The notes under the pieces are model-generated. The model ran no database searches. It worked only from the letters and a program-made list of their open reading frames with translations, and was not told the origin of the DNA. DNA of 64,000 nt from CAVVGZ01 sp963841845 (lineage in GTDB: Bacteria; Chloroflexota; Anaerolineae; Anaerolineales; Anaerolineaceae). The stretch is taken from NCBI GenBank assembly GCA_963841845.1, contig CAWJEG010000008.1:1-64000 (forward strand). Direction: 5' to 3'. Made by a program: the position numbers and the translations under genes. Within the stretch, counting starts at the first letter, position 1; each line of letters opens with the position of its first letter. This document shows positions 45,403 to 55,189 of this stretch, one piece after another.

Positions 45403-46248
45403 TCAGGCTTTGTAAAAATCCGGATAGGTGTCGTACCAATTCTTTCTAATATTAAAATCGTCCGGATAGATGGTCACTTTTTCGGGGGAGAACTCAAAAT
45501 CATAACCCTCCCGATTAACTGTGAGGGCGATGGGACCGGCATCAAAGCGGAATCCGCTAAACCGGCCTGGTAGTTGATGGATTAGCCACACAAAGCCTTT
45601 TCCAAGTTCGATTGGTTCAGCCCATTTATCTTTTACAACCTGGGGGAGTGCATCATATTCCTTCCAGGTGACGTCGGTCGGTTTGATGGTGGCACCCGGA
45701 CTCATTGTATTAATGGCAATGTTATATTTTGCTGCTTCGAGACTGACTGCTTTTACAAATCCTTCCTGCCCGTGTTTGCCTGTGCAGTAACCCATTTCCC
45801 TCTTAAAGCCGCGCACACTCGAACCGCTGGCGATCCCAATGATATGTCCGCCGCCCTGGGCTTTATATAAATCCCATGCTGCACGGGTGGCATTAAAAAT
45901 GCCGCCCAGGCTGACATGCAGCTGGCGCCACCACAAATCTTCTGATGTGTCTTCAAACTCGACCAGGGGCATAAAGACAGCATTCTGGACAATTGCATCC
46001 AATCGTCCCCAACGGGCTGTTACCGTTTTCACAGCAGAATGAAAAGCGTTCAAATCACTCACATCAAGATGTAGAGCGATTACCTCTGAACCGTCTGCCG
46101 TAAGATCAGCCTCAGCGCGGGCTAATTCCTCCTCGTTAATGTCGCTGATACATACCTTTGCACCTGCAAGACCCAGCGCCCGACTGATTCCCCAACCAAT
46201 GCCGCGTGCTGCCCCGGTGACTATCGCTACCTTGCCGTCAAGTATCAT
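45403..46248 (-). CDS. Short-chain dehydrogenase/reductase (SDR)
   Basis: This 281-residue classical SDR has the NAD(P) motif VTGAARGIGWGIS at residues 10-22, an acidic residue pattern after beta-2 (VCISDINEEE) suggesting NAD, the catalytic Ser in IIGIASGSSVRG and the YxxxK pair in GYCTGKHGQEG, so it looks active. A C-terminal extension of about 35 residues (FEFSPEKVTIYPDDFNIRKN, then WYDTYPDFYKA) is longer than in most SDRs. It lies between the GGT homologue and an amidohydrolase in the long cluster. It oxidises a hydroxyl group. The substrate is unknown. Confidence 0.93.
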   Translation of the reverse strand: MILDGKVAIVTGAARGIGWGISRALGLAGAKVCISDINEEELARAEADLTADGSEVIALHLDVSDLNAFHSAVKTVTARWGRLDAIVQNAVFMPLVEFEDTSEDLWWRQLHVSLGGIFNATRAAWDLYKAQGGGHIIGIASGSSVRGFKREMGYCTGKHGQEGFVKAVSLEAAKYNIAINTMSPGATIKPTDVTWKEYDALPQVVKDKWAEPIELGKGFVWLIHQLPGRFSGFRFDAGPIALTVNREGYDFEFSPEKVTIYPDDFNIRKNWYDTYPDFYKA

Positions 46249-46329
46249 TGATTATCTCCCGAATTGTTTAATCCAATTATTTAACACAAAAACCATGCAG
46301 CTCATTTTTATACAAGGTACCACATCTAT

Positions 46330-47580
46330 TTAAAGGGAATTCTTGTAATTTTGTCCATCTTTTACGATCATCCGCAGGCGATTCCGATCTTCCAGGATGG
46401 TTACATCCTCCAGTGGATTTCCATCCACCACCAGAAAATCGGCCAGCATCCCGGCGCGCAGCACTCCAGTCTCATCGCCGAATCCCATACAGGTTGTCCC
46501 CATACGAGTGGCTGCTTCCAGGGCTTGCATGGGAGTCATCCCGGCTTCCACCAGATAACGTAACTCGCCTGCATTTTTCCCGTGGCCAAACCCACCGCCA
46601 TCGGTACCCAGGGCTATCTTTACCCCTGATTGGAGCGCCTTGCGAAAACTATGAGCCTGATGCTCCAGCAGCATGCGCGCCTTGCGAGGCATATAGTCAG
46701 GCAGAGCCAGCGGATTTTGCTCACTGATGGCTACCACCCGGCGTAGAACGGTAAAAGTAGGCACCAGCCAGGTACCTTGTTTTACCATCTGCTCGATGAG
46801 ATGATCATCTAATGCGGCGCCATGTTCAATACTGTCAACACCGGCATCCAGGCAAATTTTAACGCCATCCCCACCATAAGCGTGGCTCATCACAGGAAGA
46901 CCTGCTGCATGGGCAGTATCGGTGATGACCTGTACTTCTTCGGGTGAGAATTGCCGGATCAAAGGCCCTCCAATGGGGGTTCCCACACCGCCAGTGGTTG
47001 CTATTTTTATCCAATCAGCACCGGCGCGGATGACCTCACGGGTCTTCCTGCGGCATTCTTCTACCCCATCACAAATTCCGGAAGGGATGCTCTGCAGCCA
47101 GGGAAAATGGGAATTGATCCCAGCCGCCTCAGTATGATCATTGTGCCCGCCAAATTGGGAAAGTATAACCACACTGATCTTCAAACGCGGACCCGGGATG
47201 AGACCGCGTTCAACGGCCATCTTCATCCCCAGGTCAACGCCGGATGCGTCGCGTATGGCGGTGAAGCCTCCCAACAACGTTTTCTTGAAGGAATCAGCTG
47301 CAAGAAAGACGGCCAGGCTGGGGGGAATGCCAGCCCGCACCTGCATACCTCCCTCCAGGTCTGCCAGATGGTCATGGCAGTCAGCCATTCCCGGCATTAG
47401 AGTCATCCCAGCAAGGTCAATTTTCCTGGCGTTTTCCGGGCAGGCAAGCTCTGACTGTGCTCCCACCATGCGGATCCAACGACCTTCTACCACCATCGCC
47501 GCCGGTTCGTGGGATGCAGGCAGCCCGCTTCCGTCTATCAAGAATGCATTGTAGTAATATTGGAGTTCACCACTCATCAT
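46330..47580 (-). CDS. Metal-dependent amidohydrolase (imidazolonepropionase-like)
   Basis: This intact 416-residue protein has DCHDHLADL (HxH), DWIKIATTGGVGTP (Lys), MSHAYGGDGVKI, SIEHGAALDDHL and ALGTDGGGFGHGKNAGE, and an end reading LRAGMLADFLVVDGNPLEDV. All metal-site residues are present. It differs from the other four amidohydrolases of the window in the loop after HxH (EGGMQVRAGIPPS), so it probably has its own substrate. It is located between two SDR genes (81 and 23 bases), and presumably cleaves an amide or lactam formed or consumed by their products. Confidence 0.93.
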   Translation of the reverse strand: MMSGELQYYYNAFLIDGSGLPASHEPAAMVVEGRWIRMVGAQSELACPENARKIDLAGMTLMPGMADCHDHLADLEGGMQVRAGIPPSLAVFLAADSFKKTLLGGFTAIRDASGVDLGMKMAVERGLIPGPRLKISVVILSQFGGHNDHTEAAGINSHFPWLQSIPSGICDGVEECRRKTREVIRAGADWIKIATTGGVGTPIGGPLIRQFSPEEVQVITDTAHAAGLPVMSHAYGGDGVKICLDAGVDSIEHGAALDDHLIEQMVKQGTWLVPTFTVLRRVVAISEQNPLALPDYMPRKARMLLEHQAHSFRKALQSGVKIALGTDGGGFGHGKNAGELRYLVEAGMTPMQALEAATRMGTTCMGFGDETGVLRAGMLADFLVVDGNPLEDVTILEDRNRLRMIVKDGQNYKNSL

Positions 47581-47603
47581 TAATCGTCCTTTGCAAAGGA
47601 TCT

Positions 47604-48419
47604 TTATTGGTGTCCATTCAACAAGGTAAAATCACCCTGCCCTCTGAAAGAGTAATGCCCTGCCATGAGACCGCCGTCTACCAGCATTAATTGACCGGTG
47701 ATCCAGTTTGCTTCATCTGAGCACAGGAACATCACCATATGAGAAATATCATCTACCTCACCAATTCTGCCTAATGGCAGCTCGTTAAGATAACTGCGCT
47801 TGTATTCTGCAGAAATGTTTTCTTCCGCCCTCTGTGACGGTACATCAATCAAACCGGGGGCAACTGCGTTTACATTGACTTTATACTCACCTAATTCCAT
47901 TGCCAGTACCTTGGTCAACATGGTTAATCCACCCTTGGCTGCACAGTGGGCGGCTGCTTTATGCCTGCCCATCACGGCAGAAACCGACGAGATATTGACA
48001 ATCTTACCCCCGCCTCCCCGGGAGATCATGTGGCGGGCTACATGTTTGGAAACCAGGAATGGGCCTGTTAGTTGGACAGCAAGCTGGCGGTCCCAGGCCT
48101 GGCGCGGCATATCCACGATTTTCATGTGCACAACCACACCCGCATTATTAATCAAAATATCAATGCGGCCCAGCTGCTCCACAACTGTCTGGACCATCTT
48201 TTCAACACGGGATTCATCCGAAACATCCACCGGCACAAACAGGGCTTTTCCGCCTGCTGCCTGTATCTGCTCTTCCGCCTGCTTGCCTGAAACCTCATTG
48301 ATCTCGGCAATTACCACCGCGGCACCTTCCTGTGCAAAGGATTCAGCAATTTGCCGGCCGATTCCATCCCCGGCACCGGTAATCACGGCTACTTTATTTT
48401 CAAATCGTTTCATCATCAT
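47604..48419 (-). CDS. Short-chain dehydrogenase/reductase with His at the catalytic Tyr position
   Basis: This SDR of about 270 residues has VITGAGDGIGRQIAESFAQE, the conserved NNAGVVV and the Ser in IVNISSVSAVMG. The YxxxK site reads AHCAAKGG (about residue 153), so the catalytic Tyr is replaced by His while Lys is kept. VDGGLMAG near the C-terminus is normal. Activity may be lost or changed. Three consecutive ATG codons start the gene (48413, 48416, 48419) after AAAGGA. The longer open frame to 48659 is an artefact running into the oxidoreductase. The next gene upstream ends 19 bases before. Confidence 0.9.
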   Translation of the reverse strand: MMMKRFENKVAVITGAGDGIGRQIAESFAQEGAAVVIAEINEVSGKQAEEQIQAAGGKALFVPVDVSDESRVEKMVQTVVEQLGRIDILINNAGVVVHMKIVDMPRQAWDRQLAVQLTGPFLVSKHVARHMISRGGGGKIVNISSVSAVMGRHKAAAHCAAKGGLTMLTKVLAMELGEYKVNVNAVAPGLIDVPSQRAEENISAEYKRSYLNELPLGRIGEVDDISHMVMFLCSDEANWITGQLMLVDGGLMAGHYSFRGQGDFTLLNGHQ

Positions 48420-48438
48420 TTCCTTTGAGTTTTCCAAT

Positions 48439-49600
48439 TTACAATGGCAGAGTAATCCAGCGGTGCTGGCGGTGTGACTGTGCGGCGGCGTTAATAATTT
48501 CCTGCACCCGGGCGCTTTGAGCAAAGTTACCCTGGTTGGTATCACCGCCGTTGACGATTTCCTCCAGGAAATTCTGCACCAGGCAGCCATAAAATACGGT
48601 GTCCCAACGGTCGGATTCCTGGTAACCAGGCGGGTAGAAGCGCGGGGGGATATCAACATTTACAAATTCCACCGCATCGGGAGTGGCTTTTTTGAGGGTC
48701 TGGATTACGCCAAATTCAGAAACCAGGCGGGCAATTAATGCACCCTTTGAGCCATAGATGCGTGCCTCTATGCCCGGATAGTTGCCTACAGTGACAAAGC
48801 TGGATTGCAGGGAGAACAGTGCGCCGTTCTGGCATTCACCAATGAATATATCCGCATCGTCGATATTGATTCGTTCGCGTTCCGTATCCAGATTGGTACG
48901 GCGGCGGTAAGGTACCATATTAGCCAGAACTCCCACCAACTCCTTCAGGTCGCTGCCCACAAGTTCCAAACCGATGTCAATTGTTGGTGCTCCATATCCT
49001 TCAAGCGAAGTAACTTCAATACCCTCTCGGGTGAAATCGCTGCCCATCACCGGTTCACCTACCGGTTTTACTTTATGAATACGCTTGTCGGCTGGATTAT
49101 CAGGGTCAAGCCACTGTGAATTTTGTTCGTAGCCATTAAATATATAGGGATCGCCTACAAACCCCTCACGCACCAGTTCAAACATATACTGCACCGCTGG
49201 AGCGTAACGGAATGTCAGCCCCACCTTTGTCTTTACCCCTTTAGATTGAGCCAGACGGTGCGCTTCCTCAACCCGCTTGTAATTGTGCGACACCGGTTTT
49301 TCTACCAGAACATGCTTGCCTTCTTGCAGGGCGGCAAATGTAAGGATCTCGTGATTATCACCATGGTCGTCGCGGGTGACAATATCCACAATATCGATAT
49401 CCCGCCGTGAAAACACTTTTTCGTAATCCGTCACAACTTCCGGGATGTTGAACATCACAGCCTTTTTCTCAGCCATTTCGACGGTCGAGGTCACACAAAA
49501 CAACAACCTCGCACAGCGGAGAACGAGTGAAGCCCGGCAAATGAGCAGTTGTTGACCAGCGGCCTGCACCAATCACTCCCACACGCAGTTTTTCCTTCAT
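48439..49600 (-). CDS. Gfo/Idh/MocA-family oxidoreductase, frameshift near N-terminus
   Basis: It starts at ATG 49600 as MKEKLRVGVIGAGRW, then HLPGFTRSPLCEVV, and changes frame near 49475 (a base too many or too few around GACCGTCGAAATGGC). It then reads AEKKAVMFNIPEVVTDYEKV, VEKPVSHNYKRV and onward intact to ARVQEIINAA. It is a close paralogue of the protein at 52273, identical over stretches such as RYAPAVQYMFELVREGF and SLEGYGAPTIDIGLELV. It has the normal Rossmann, EKP and His-Asp (C-terminal) organisation. The dehydrogenase substrate is unknown. The pair indicates recent duplication within the cluster. Confidence 0.88.
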
Positions 49601-49654
49601 TTTTTCTCCTTATTTAAGCAAAATTTAGGGAAGAATCTGATTATTCAATGGAGA

Positions 49655-50473
49655 TCATCCAGAATGATCCCGCCCGGTGACCCAATCGTAGCGCGGATCG
49701 TCATCTACAACGGAGCCTGAGAAACGGGAGCCAATGCCTGTACCGCCGTCCACATGGATGACTGTCCCGGTAATAAAACTTGACGCATCTGAAGCCAGAA
49801 ATAACACAACATGGCCTACCTCTTCTGGTGTGCCTGGACGTGCCAGCGGCATGCCTGGAATTCGTCCTTGTAAAGCTTTCTCCATTTCTGGCGGCAGAGG
49901 CTTGGGCTGGGTATCAATCAGACCCGGGCTAACCGTGTTGACCAGGATGTTATGGGGAGCCAGCTCGATTGCCGCAACCCGGGAGAAGCTCTCGGTTGCA
50001 GCACGGCTGGAGGCGTATGCGGCGGCACCAGGGCCTCCCCGCAGGCTGGCTCCTGATGAGAAGTTTATAATCCTTCCGCCGCGCCCGCCAGCGACCATGG
50101 CTTTTCCCGCAGCCTGGGTCATCAGGAATGTTCCGCGGCAGTTGACGGTATATACCCTGTCCCAAACTTCCATCTTTTCGTCCAGTAATGCAGTATGGGG
50201 GGCTACGGCAGCATTGTTTACGCACACATCCAGATGACCGAAGTGCTTAACCGCTGTTTGCACAATTCTTTCAGCACCCTCGGGTGTGCTGATATCCTCT
50301 ACAAGCGAAATTACACCGGGAAAGGGTGCACAAGTTTGAGCAAGACCCTCCGCATCGCGGTCTACAGCAACCACCTTGGTGCCCTGTTCTATAAACATCC
50401 GAACCATTTCCCGCCCAACTCCACGAGCTGCGCCAGTGATGATAACCACCTTGCCTTCTAAATCGTAATTCAT
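49655..50473 (-). CDS. Short-chain dehydrogenase/reductase with Arg at the catalytic Lys position
   Basis: This 272-residue SDR has VITGAARGVGREMVRMFIEQ, NNAAVAPH and the Ser in IINFSSGASLRGG. The YxxxK site reads AAYASSRAATESF (about residue 153), so Tyr is present but the Lys that lowers its pKa is Arg. The end (GTVIHVDGGTGIGSRFSGSV) is normal. Lys-to-Arg usually impairs SDR activity strongly, so this protein may be slow, specialised or non-catalytic. It starts 12 bases after the DUF885 gene ends and lies 54 bases before the oxidoreductase start. The neighbouring SDR at 47604 has a different active-site change. Confidence 0.9.
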   Translation of the reverse strand: MNYDLEGKVVIITGAARGVGREMVRMFIEQGTKVVAVDRDAEGLAQTCAPFPGVISLVEDISTPEGAERIVQTAVKHFGHLDVCVNNAAVAPHTALLDEKMEVWDRVYTVNCRGTFLMTQAAGKAMVAGGRGGRIINFSSGASLRGGPGAAAYASSRAATESFSRVAAIELAPHNILVNTVSPGLIDTQPKPLPPEMEKALQGRIPGMPLARPGTPEEVGHVVLFLASDASSFITGTVIHVDGGTGIGSRFSGSVVDDDPRYDWVTGRDHSG

Positions 50474-50485
50474 TGCAACCCTCTT

Positions 50486-52150
50486 TCAGAATAATATGCC
50501 ATCGTCTGCGGTTCCCAGCATGGCCTGGCGAATGATTTTTATCGGAATCAAGCCATAGGTTAAAAAGTGATCGTTAAATTCTTTGAGTGAGAAATTATTA
50601 CCCTTCAACGCCTTGTAATCATCATGCAGCTTGCGCACCATTTCGCCGCCGATGTAATATGTCAGGTGAGTCGGGTAATAGATTGCCCGATCTAAAACAC
50701 GGTAGGCGCCCTGGCGAGTTCTGCCAGATTTATTAACCAACCAATCTGCTGCATCTTCCAGGGTGCGCAGCCCCATGTGGATTTCCAATCCTACAATGGA
50801 GCAAACAATCATTCCGCGTTTTGCCTTCTGGGCAGCGTAATAGTATAGGGGGTCTGTCTTCCCGTAGATTTCGTTTACCATCATATATTTGCCGTACTCT
50901 GCCCATCCGTCGGAGTTCGAATCCGAGTCATGGTCTTTACTGGCACGCAGCGGGACCCGCTTTTCCAGGTAGAACTGGGTGTGATGTCCAGGATAAGCTT
51001 CATGTCCGAAAAGGAGGCGCATCGAATATGGATTGAAATCGCCCAATTGTGCCTCCACCTGCTCCTCCGTCCAATCAGGCTGAGGCAGGTTGATTGCCAT
51101 ATATGCTTCCTTGGCCACATACTCAAAAGGACCAGGGGTAAGCATCATCCCGCCGGCGCCGGCATAGCTCGGCATCCTGCTGATGACCACATCCGGCATT
51201 TCAGGCGGTACAGTCAACAGGTCGTATTGGGTTAGATTATTGCGCAATTCAGCCAGGGTACTGGAAGCCACCTGCATCAGCTCATGGCGGGTAGGGTGAT
51301 TTTCCCGGATGCGTTTTTCCATATCTTCTTCTGTCACACCGGAACCAAACGTTTTAATCATTGCCGCCAGGTCTGCATTCGCCTGCTCGTAGTCGTTATA
51401 GAGGCGCTCCAGGATTTTGCTCACCGGCACATCGATCATTTCTTCCGCATCGAGGATAGCCTGAATGCCAGCCTCACCAACTGCGAAATTTCCGTGTGAG
51501 CGCGGAAGTAAATCATCCTGCAGGAAGATCAGGAATTTATCCAGTTGATCAATAACGCCCTGGTTGGCCTGGTGAAATTCATTCAAAAGGGACGGGTCTG
51601 AAACCTGTTCAAACTCTTTTGGAATCTCGGTAAAGAAAAGCCTGGCTCCTTTCATGTAGCGGATGGCCTGGTCTGTGTAAACAAGGGGTGGATTAACCAG
51701 GTTATCACGGGCAGCCTGCAGCACCGCCGGTACATCCAGTTCCCGGGCTATCACCGATTTCAAGCGTTCTTCCAGCGGCGCAAAATTGCGGCTGACGAGA
51801 TTGAACAGTCCTTCCGTAATGATATCTTTGTAGAAAAGCGGGTTATTTTCCCAAAACCGCCAGGTTTCAACCCAATAGATTTCCCGTTTTATGCGGGTGG
51901 TAAGTACCGGATGATCGAGGGCGTGCAGCCGGTCCATCGTGGCAGGGTCGATATTCGATACCAGTGCCTGAATGGCTTTCATCCTCCGCAGTGTTTCTTC
52001 AATTTCGTCCCGTCTGTAATGTCCAAGGCTGTTATCATATTGATGAAGACCCTGACGGGTGGCGTGAACGGGATGGTAGGTGTAATAGATGTCAAAAAAT
52101 TCTTCTGATATCCGGTCGTAGGTTGTTTCTATCGAATCGGGTTGGTTCAT
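50486..52150 (-). CDS. DUF885-family metallopeptidase-like protein
   Basis: This 554-residue, mostly helical soluble protein of the DUF885 family is related to M32-type zinc peptidases. The metal motif is HEAYPGHHTQFYLEKRV near residue 383, with the extended form HExxPGHH. The next conserved segment reads SDSNSDGWAEYGKYMM, where most family members have EGWAxY. The start (EEFFDIYYTYHPVHATRQGL) and the end (LKEFNDHFLTYGLIPIKIIR) are typical. It is likely to hydrolyse peptides or amides in the cytoplasm. It is the third of three tandem paralogues (also 53506 and 55190). No signal peptide was found. Confidence 0.92.
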   Translation of the reverse strand: MNQPDSIETTYDRISEEFFDIYYTYHPVHATRQGLHQYDNSLGHYRRDEIEETLRRMKAIQALVSNIDPATMDRLHALDHPVLTTRIKREIYWVETWRFWENNPLFYKDIITEGLFNLVSRNFAPLEERLKSVIARELDVPAVLQAARDNLVNPPLVYTDQAIRYMKGARLFFTEIPKEFEQVSDPSLLNEFHQANQGVIDQLDKFLIFLQDDLLPRSHGNFAVGEAGIQAILDAEEMIDVPVSKILERLYNDYEQANADLAAMIKTFGSGVTEEDMEKRIRENHPTRHELMQVASSTLAELRNNLTQYDLLTVPPEMPDVVISRMPSYAGAGGMMLTPGPFEYVAKEAYMAINLPQPDWTEEQVEAQLGDFNPYSMRLLFGHEAYPGHHTQFYLEKRVPLRASKDHDSDSNSDGWAEYGKYMMVNEIYGKTDPLYYYAAQKAKRGMIVCSIVGLEIHMGLRTLEDAADWLVNKSGRTRQGAYRVLDRAIYYPTHLTYYIGGEMVRKLHDDYKALKGNNFSLKEFNDHFLTYGLIPIKIIRQAMLGTADDGILF

Positions 52151-52272
52151 GAATGGATCCTTCTTTCTAGCAGATTTTTATATACCGATTTTCATGTGAC
52201 CAGGCGGGCACCGGGTTCTAGAAAATTTTCCCGGCGGAAATATCGCCAGCTGCTTTTTCAGTTCTTGCAGTT

Positions 52273-53424
52273 TTAAAGCGGTAAATTTACCCAGCGGTGT
52301 TCGCGGTGCGAGAGGGTCACTGCATTGATAATCTCCTGAACGCGGGCACTCTGGAGAAAATTACCCTGATTGGTTTCACCACCATCCACAATTTCCTGCA
52401 AAAAGTTATGGACCAGGCAGGAATAAAAGACTGTTCCCCAGGGTTGGCCTTCCTGATAAGCGGGCGGGAAGTATCGTTTTGGGATTTCCATTGGAACAAA
52501 TTCGACCGCATCTGGCCTGGCTCCATGCAGTGTCTGGATGACACCAAATTCATCCACCAGGCGCGCCTTGAGGGCGCCCTTTGAGCCGTAGATATGTGCT
52601 TCAATCCCCGGATAATTCCCGACAGTTACATAGCTGGACTGCATGGAGTACAGTGCCCCATTAGCGCACTCGCCGATAAAAATATCTGCATCGTCAATGT
52701 TTATTCGTTCCCGTTCGGTATCCAGTTTGGTACGCCGCCGGTATGGAACCATGTTGCTCAATATCCCAACAACCATTTTCAAATCACTGTTGACAAGCTC
52801 GAGGCCGATATCAATGGTAGGTGCCCCATACCCTTCCAGCGAACCAACCTTTATCCCCTCCCTGGTTAAATCCGTACCGTAAGGCGACGGATCTGATGGT
52901 TTGACCTTGTGATTGCGCTTGTCCATGGCAGTGTCGGGGTCAATCCATTGGGAGTTCTGCTCATATCCATTGAAAACATACGGATCCCCGATAAAACCCT
53001 CCCGGACAAGCTCAAACATATACTGAACCGCCGGGGCATAGCGGAAAGTAAGACCGACCTTGGTCTTCAGATTCTTCGATCTGGCAATCTCATTTGCACG
53101 CAGCACATCACGATAATCATGGCAGACTGGCTTTTCAACCAGAATGTGTTTTCCCGCTTCTAAAGCAGCAAATGTTAATGGCTGATGGTTATCACCGCTG
53201 GTTACGATATCCACTACATCAATATCCTTGCGGGAGAGCACCTTTTCATAATCTGTGGTGACCTCGGGAATTCCAAACTCTGCGGCACGCTTTTCAGCCA
53301 GGTCACGGTCAAGGTCACAAATCATTACCAGCTCACAAAGCGGCGAACCTTTAAACCCCGGCAGATGAGAAATTCCAGACCATCGCCCAGCTCCGATCAC
53401 ACCAACACGTAATTTGTCTTTCAT
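52273..53424 (-). CDS. Gfo/Idh/MocA-family oxidoreductase
   Basis: This intact protein of about 383 residues has LRVGVIGAGRWSGISHLPGF, VEKPVCHDYRDVLRANEIAR, the His-Asp-type segment replaced here by YGAPTIDIGLELVNSDLK, and NMVPYRRRTKLDTERERINI. It is closely similar along its full length to the gene at 48439 and more distantly to that at 24241. The start MKDKLRV at 53424 is better than the 53448 start. It uses NAD(P). It lies between two DUF885 genes, suggesting that it processes a product of their hydrolysis. The duplicated DUF885/Gfo arrangement is a notable feature of the cluster. Confidence 0.94.
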   Translation of the reverse strand: MKDKLRVGVIGAGRWSGISHLPGFKGSPLCELVMICDLDRDLAEKRAAEFGIPEVTTDYEKVLSRKDIDVVDIVTSGDNHQPLTFAALEAGKHILVEKPVCHDYRDVLRANEIARSKNLKTKVGLTFRYAPAVQYMFELVREGFIGDPYVFNGYEQNSQWIDPDTAMDKRNHKVKPSDPSPYGTDLTREGIKVGSLEGYGAPTIDIGLELVNSDLKMVVGILSNMVPYRRRTKLDTERERINIDDADIFIGECANGALYSMQSSYVTVGNYPGIEAHIYGSKGALKARLVDEFGVIQTLHGARPDAVEFVPMEIPKRYFPPAYQEGQPWGTVFYSCLVHNFLQEIVDGGETNQGNFLQSARVQEIINAVTLSHREHRWVNLPL

Positions 53425-53505
53425 TTTAGCTACCCTATACCTTTCCAAAAAATTGAAAAACTTGCTCGAGAGTTTCGATCTGAAATTACTGCCCCGATAA
53501 CCTTC

Positions 53506-55173
53506 CTAGAACAGTACTCCATCATCTGCTGCCCCTAATAGATCTTTGCGGATAATTTTGATGGGGATCAGGCCATAGGTTAAGAAGCGGTCATTGAATT
53601 CCTTCAATGAATAAGCACTGCCCTGGATGGCCCTAAAATCATCGTGCAGTTTACGCACCATTTCACTGCCAATATAATAAGTTAGATGGGTGGGGTAATG
53701 AGTTGCCCGATTCAATACCCAGATATAGGTATTCTGGCGGGTGCGTCCCTGCTTTTCCATGAGGAAATCTGATGCTTCCTGGAGGGTCTTGATCCCCAGG
53801 TGAATCTCCATCCCGGCAATGGCTGCGGCAATGTAACTGCGTTTTGAAAGCAGGACTGCCAGCCGGTAGAAAAGATTTTTTGGGGCGTAGATCCTGTCCA
53901 CCATCATATATTTCCCGAACTCAGCCCAGCCGTCCGAGTTGGAGTCTGAGTCATGGTCCTTGCTGGCGAACATTCGGACGCGCTTCTCCAGGTAAAACTG
54001 GGTATGGTGCCCCGGATAGCATTCATGGATCATTAACAATGGCAAAGCGTAGGTATTAAAATCACTCCACAGCCCATCTATTTGGGTTTGAGTCCAATCC
54101 GGTTTTGGAATTTGTAAGGCCAGGTATGATTCTTCTGCCACAGTCTCAAATGGACCGGGAGTTAACATCATGCCGCCGCCGCTGGCGTAATCGGGCATAG
54201 GGGTCACGATTACATGGGGCATTTCCGGCGGAATTGTCATCAGGTCATATTCTGATAAATAACTGCGGACCCTTGCCAGTTCGTCACGGATGACCTGATG
54301 CAGCTCCTCGGGGGCTGGATGGTCCGCTCTCATACGGACGATCAGTTCTTCCTTTGTCGCTGATGGGTCAATCTGGTGAGCCACATCAGAAATTTCCTTT
54401 TCAGTTTTTTCAAGATCCCGATAACAGCGCGAGAGGATGTCCTTCACGGGAACATCAATCATCTCTTCTGCATCCAGGATAGCCTGAATCCCAGCCTCCC
54501 CCACGGCGAAATTGCCGTTAGAACGAGGCAGCAAGTCACTCTCTAAGAAAGAAAGGAATTTTTCCATCTGTTCTATGACCACAGCGTTGGTTTGCTGGAA
54601 CTCGGCCATTAGCGCCGGGTCATTCACATCCCGGAATGCTTGCGGTAAATTATTGAAGAAGCTCATAGCGCCTCTCACCTGTTCAATCGCCTGGTTGGTA
54701 TATTCAAGCGGCGGGTTAACAAGGTTTTGGCGGGCACACTCCAACACAAGCGGTACATCCTTCTGCCGGCTGATCAACGACTTAAGACGAACATCAAGGG
54801 GTGCAAAATTCCGGCTCACGAGATTGAACATACCCTCGATGATGACGTCTTTGTAGAATAACGGATTATTTTCCCAGAAACGCCATTTCTCAATCCAAAA
54901 AATCTCGCGTTTCAAACGGGTGGTCAGCACCGGGTGATCAAGGGCATGCAGGTGATCCATCTGATCGGGGTCAATCGCCGCCACCTGGGCCTGCACCGTT
55001 TTCATCCGCCTCAAGGTTTCTTCGATTTCACTCCGCCTGTAATGCCCCAGGCTGTTATCGTACTGGTGCAATCCCTGACGTGTAGCATGGACCGGATAAT
55101 ACGTGTAATAAATATCAAAAAATTCATCCACGAGGTGGTCGTATAAAACATCAATGCTTTCCGGTTGCGCCAT
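53506..55173 (-). CDS. DUF885-family metallopeptidase-like protein
   Basis: This protein of about 555 residues is a close paralogue of the proteins encoded at 50486 and 55190. It starts VLYDHLVDEFFDIYYTYYPV, then HATRQGLHQYDNSLGHYRR. The metal motif is HECYPGHHTQFYLEKRVRM near residue 381, followed by SNSDGWAEFGKYMM. Asp replaces the usual Glu in the (E)GWA segment, as in both paralogues. It ends LKEFNDRFLTYGLIPIKII. ATG 55173 with AGGGAGA upstream is preferred; the longer start overlaps the preceding gene. Probable cytoplasmic peptide or amide hydrolase. It lies 16 bases after the next DUF885 gene. Confidence 0.92.
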   Translation of the reverse strand: MAQPESIDVLYDHLVDEFFDIYYTYYPVHATRQGLHQYDNSLGHYRRSEIEETLRRMKTVQAQVAAIDPDQMDHLHALDHPVLTTRLKREIFWIEKWRFWENNPLFYKDVIIEGMFNLVSRNFAPLDVRLKSLISRQKDVPLVLECARQNLVNPPLEYTNQAIEQVRGAMSFFNNLPQAFRDVNDPALMAEFQQTNAVVIEQMEKFLSFLESDLLPRSNGNFAVGEAGIQAILDAEEMIDVPVKDILSRCYRDLEKTEKEISDVAHQIDPSATKEELIVRMRADHPAPEELHQVIRDELARVRSYLSEYDLMTIPPEMPHVIVTPMPDYASGGGMMLTPGPFETVAEESYLALQIPKPDWTQTQIDGLWSDFNTYALPLLMIHECYPGHHTQFYLEKRVRMFASKDHDSDSNSDGWAEFGKYMMVDRIYAPKNLFYRLAVLLSKRSYIAAAIAGMEIHLGIKTLQEASDFLMEKQGRTRQNTYIWVLNRATHYPTHLTYYIGSEMVRKLHDDFRAIQGSAYSLKEFNDRFLTYGLIPIKIIRKDLLGAADDGVLF

Positions 55174-55189
55174 TTGCAATTCTCCCTTT

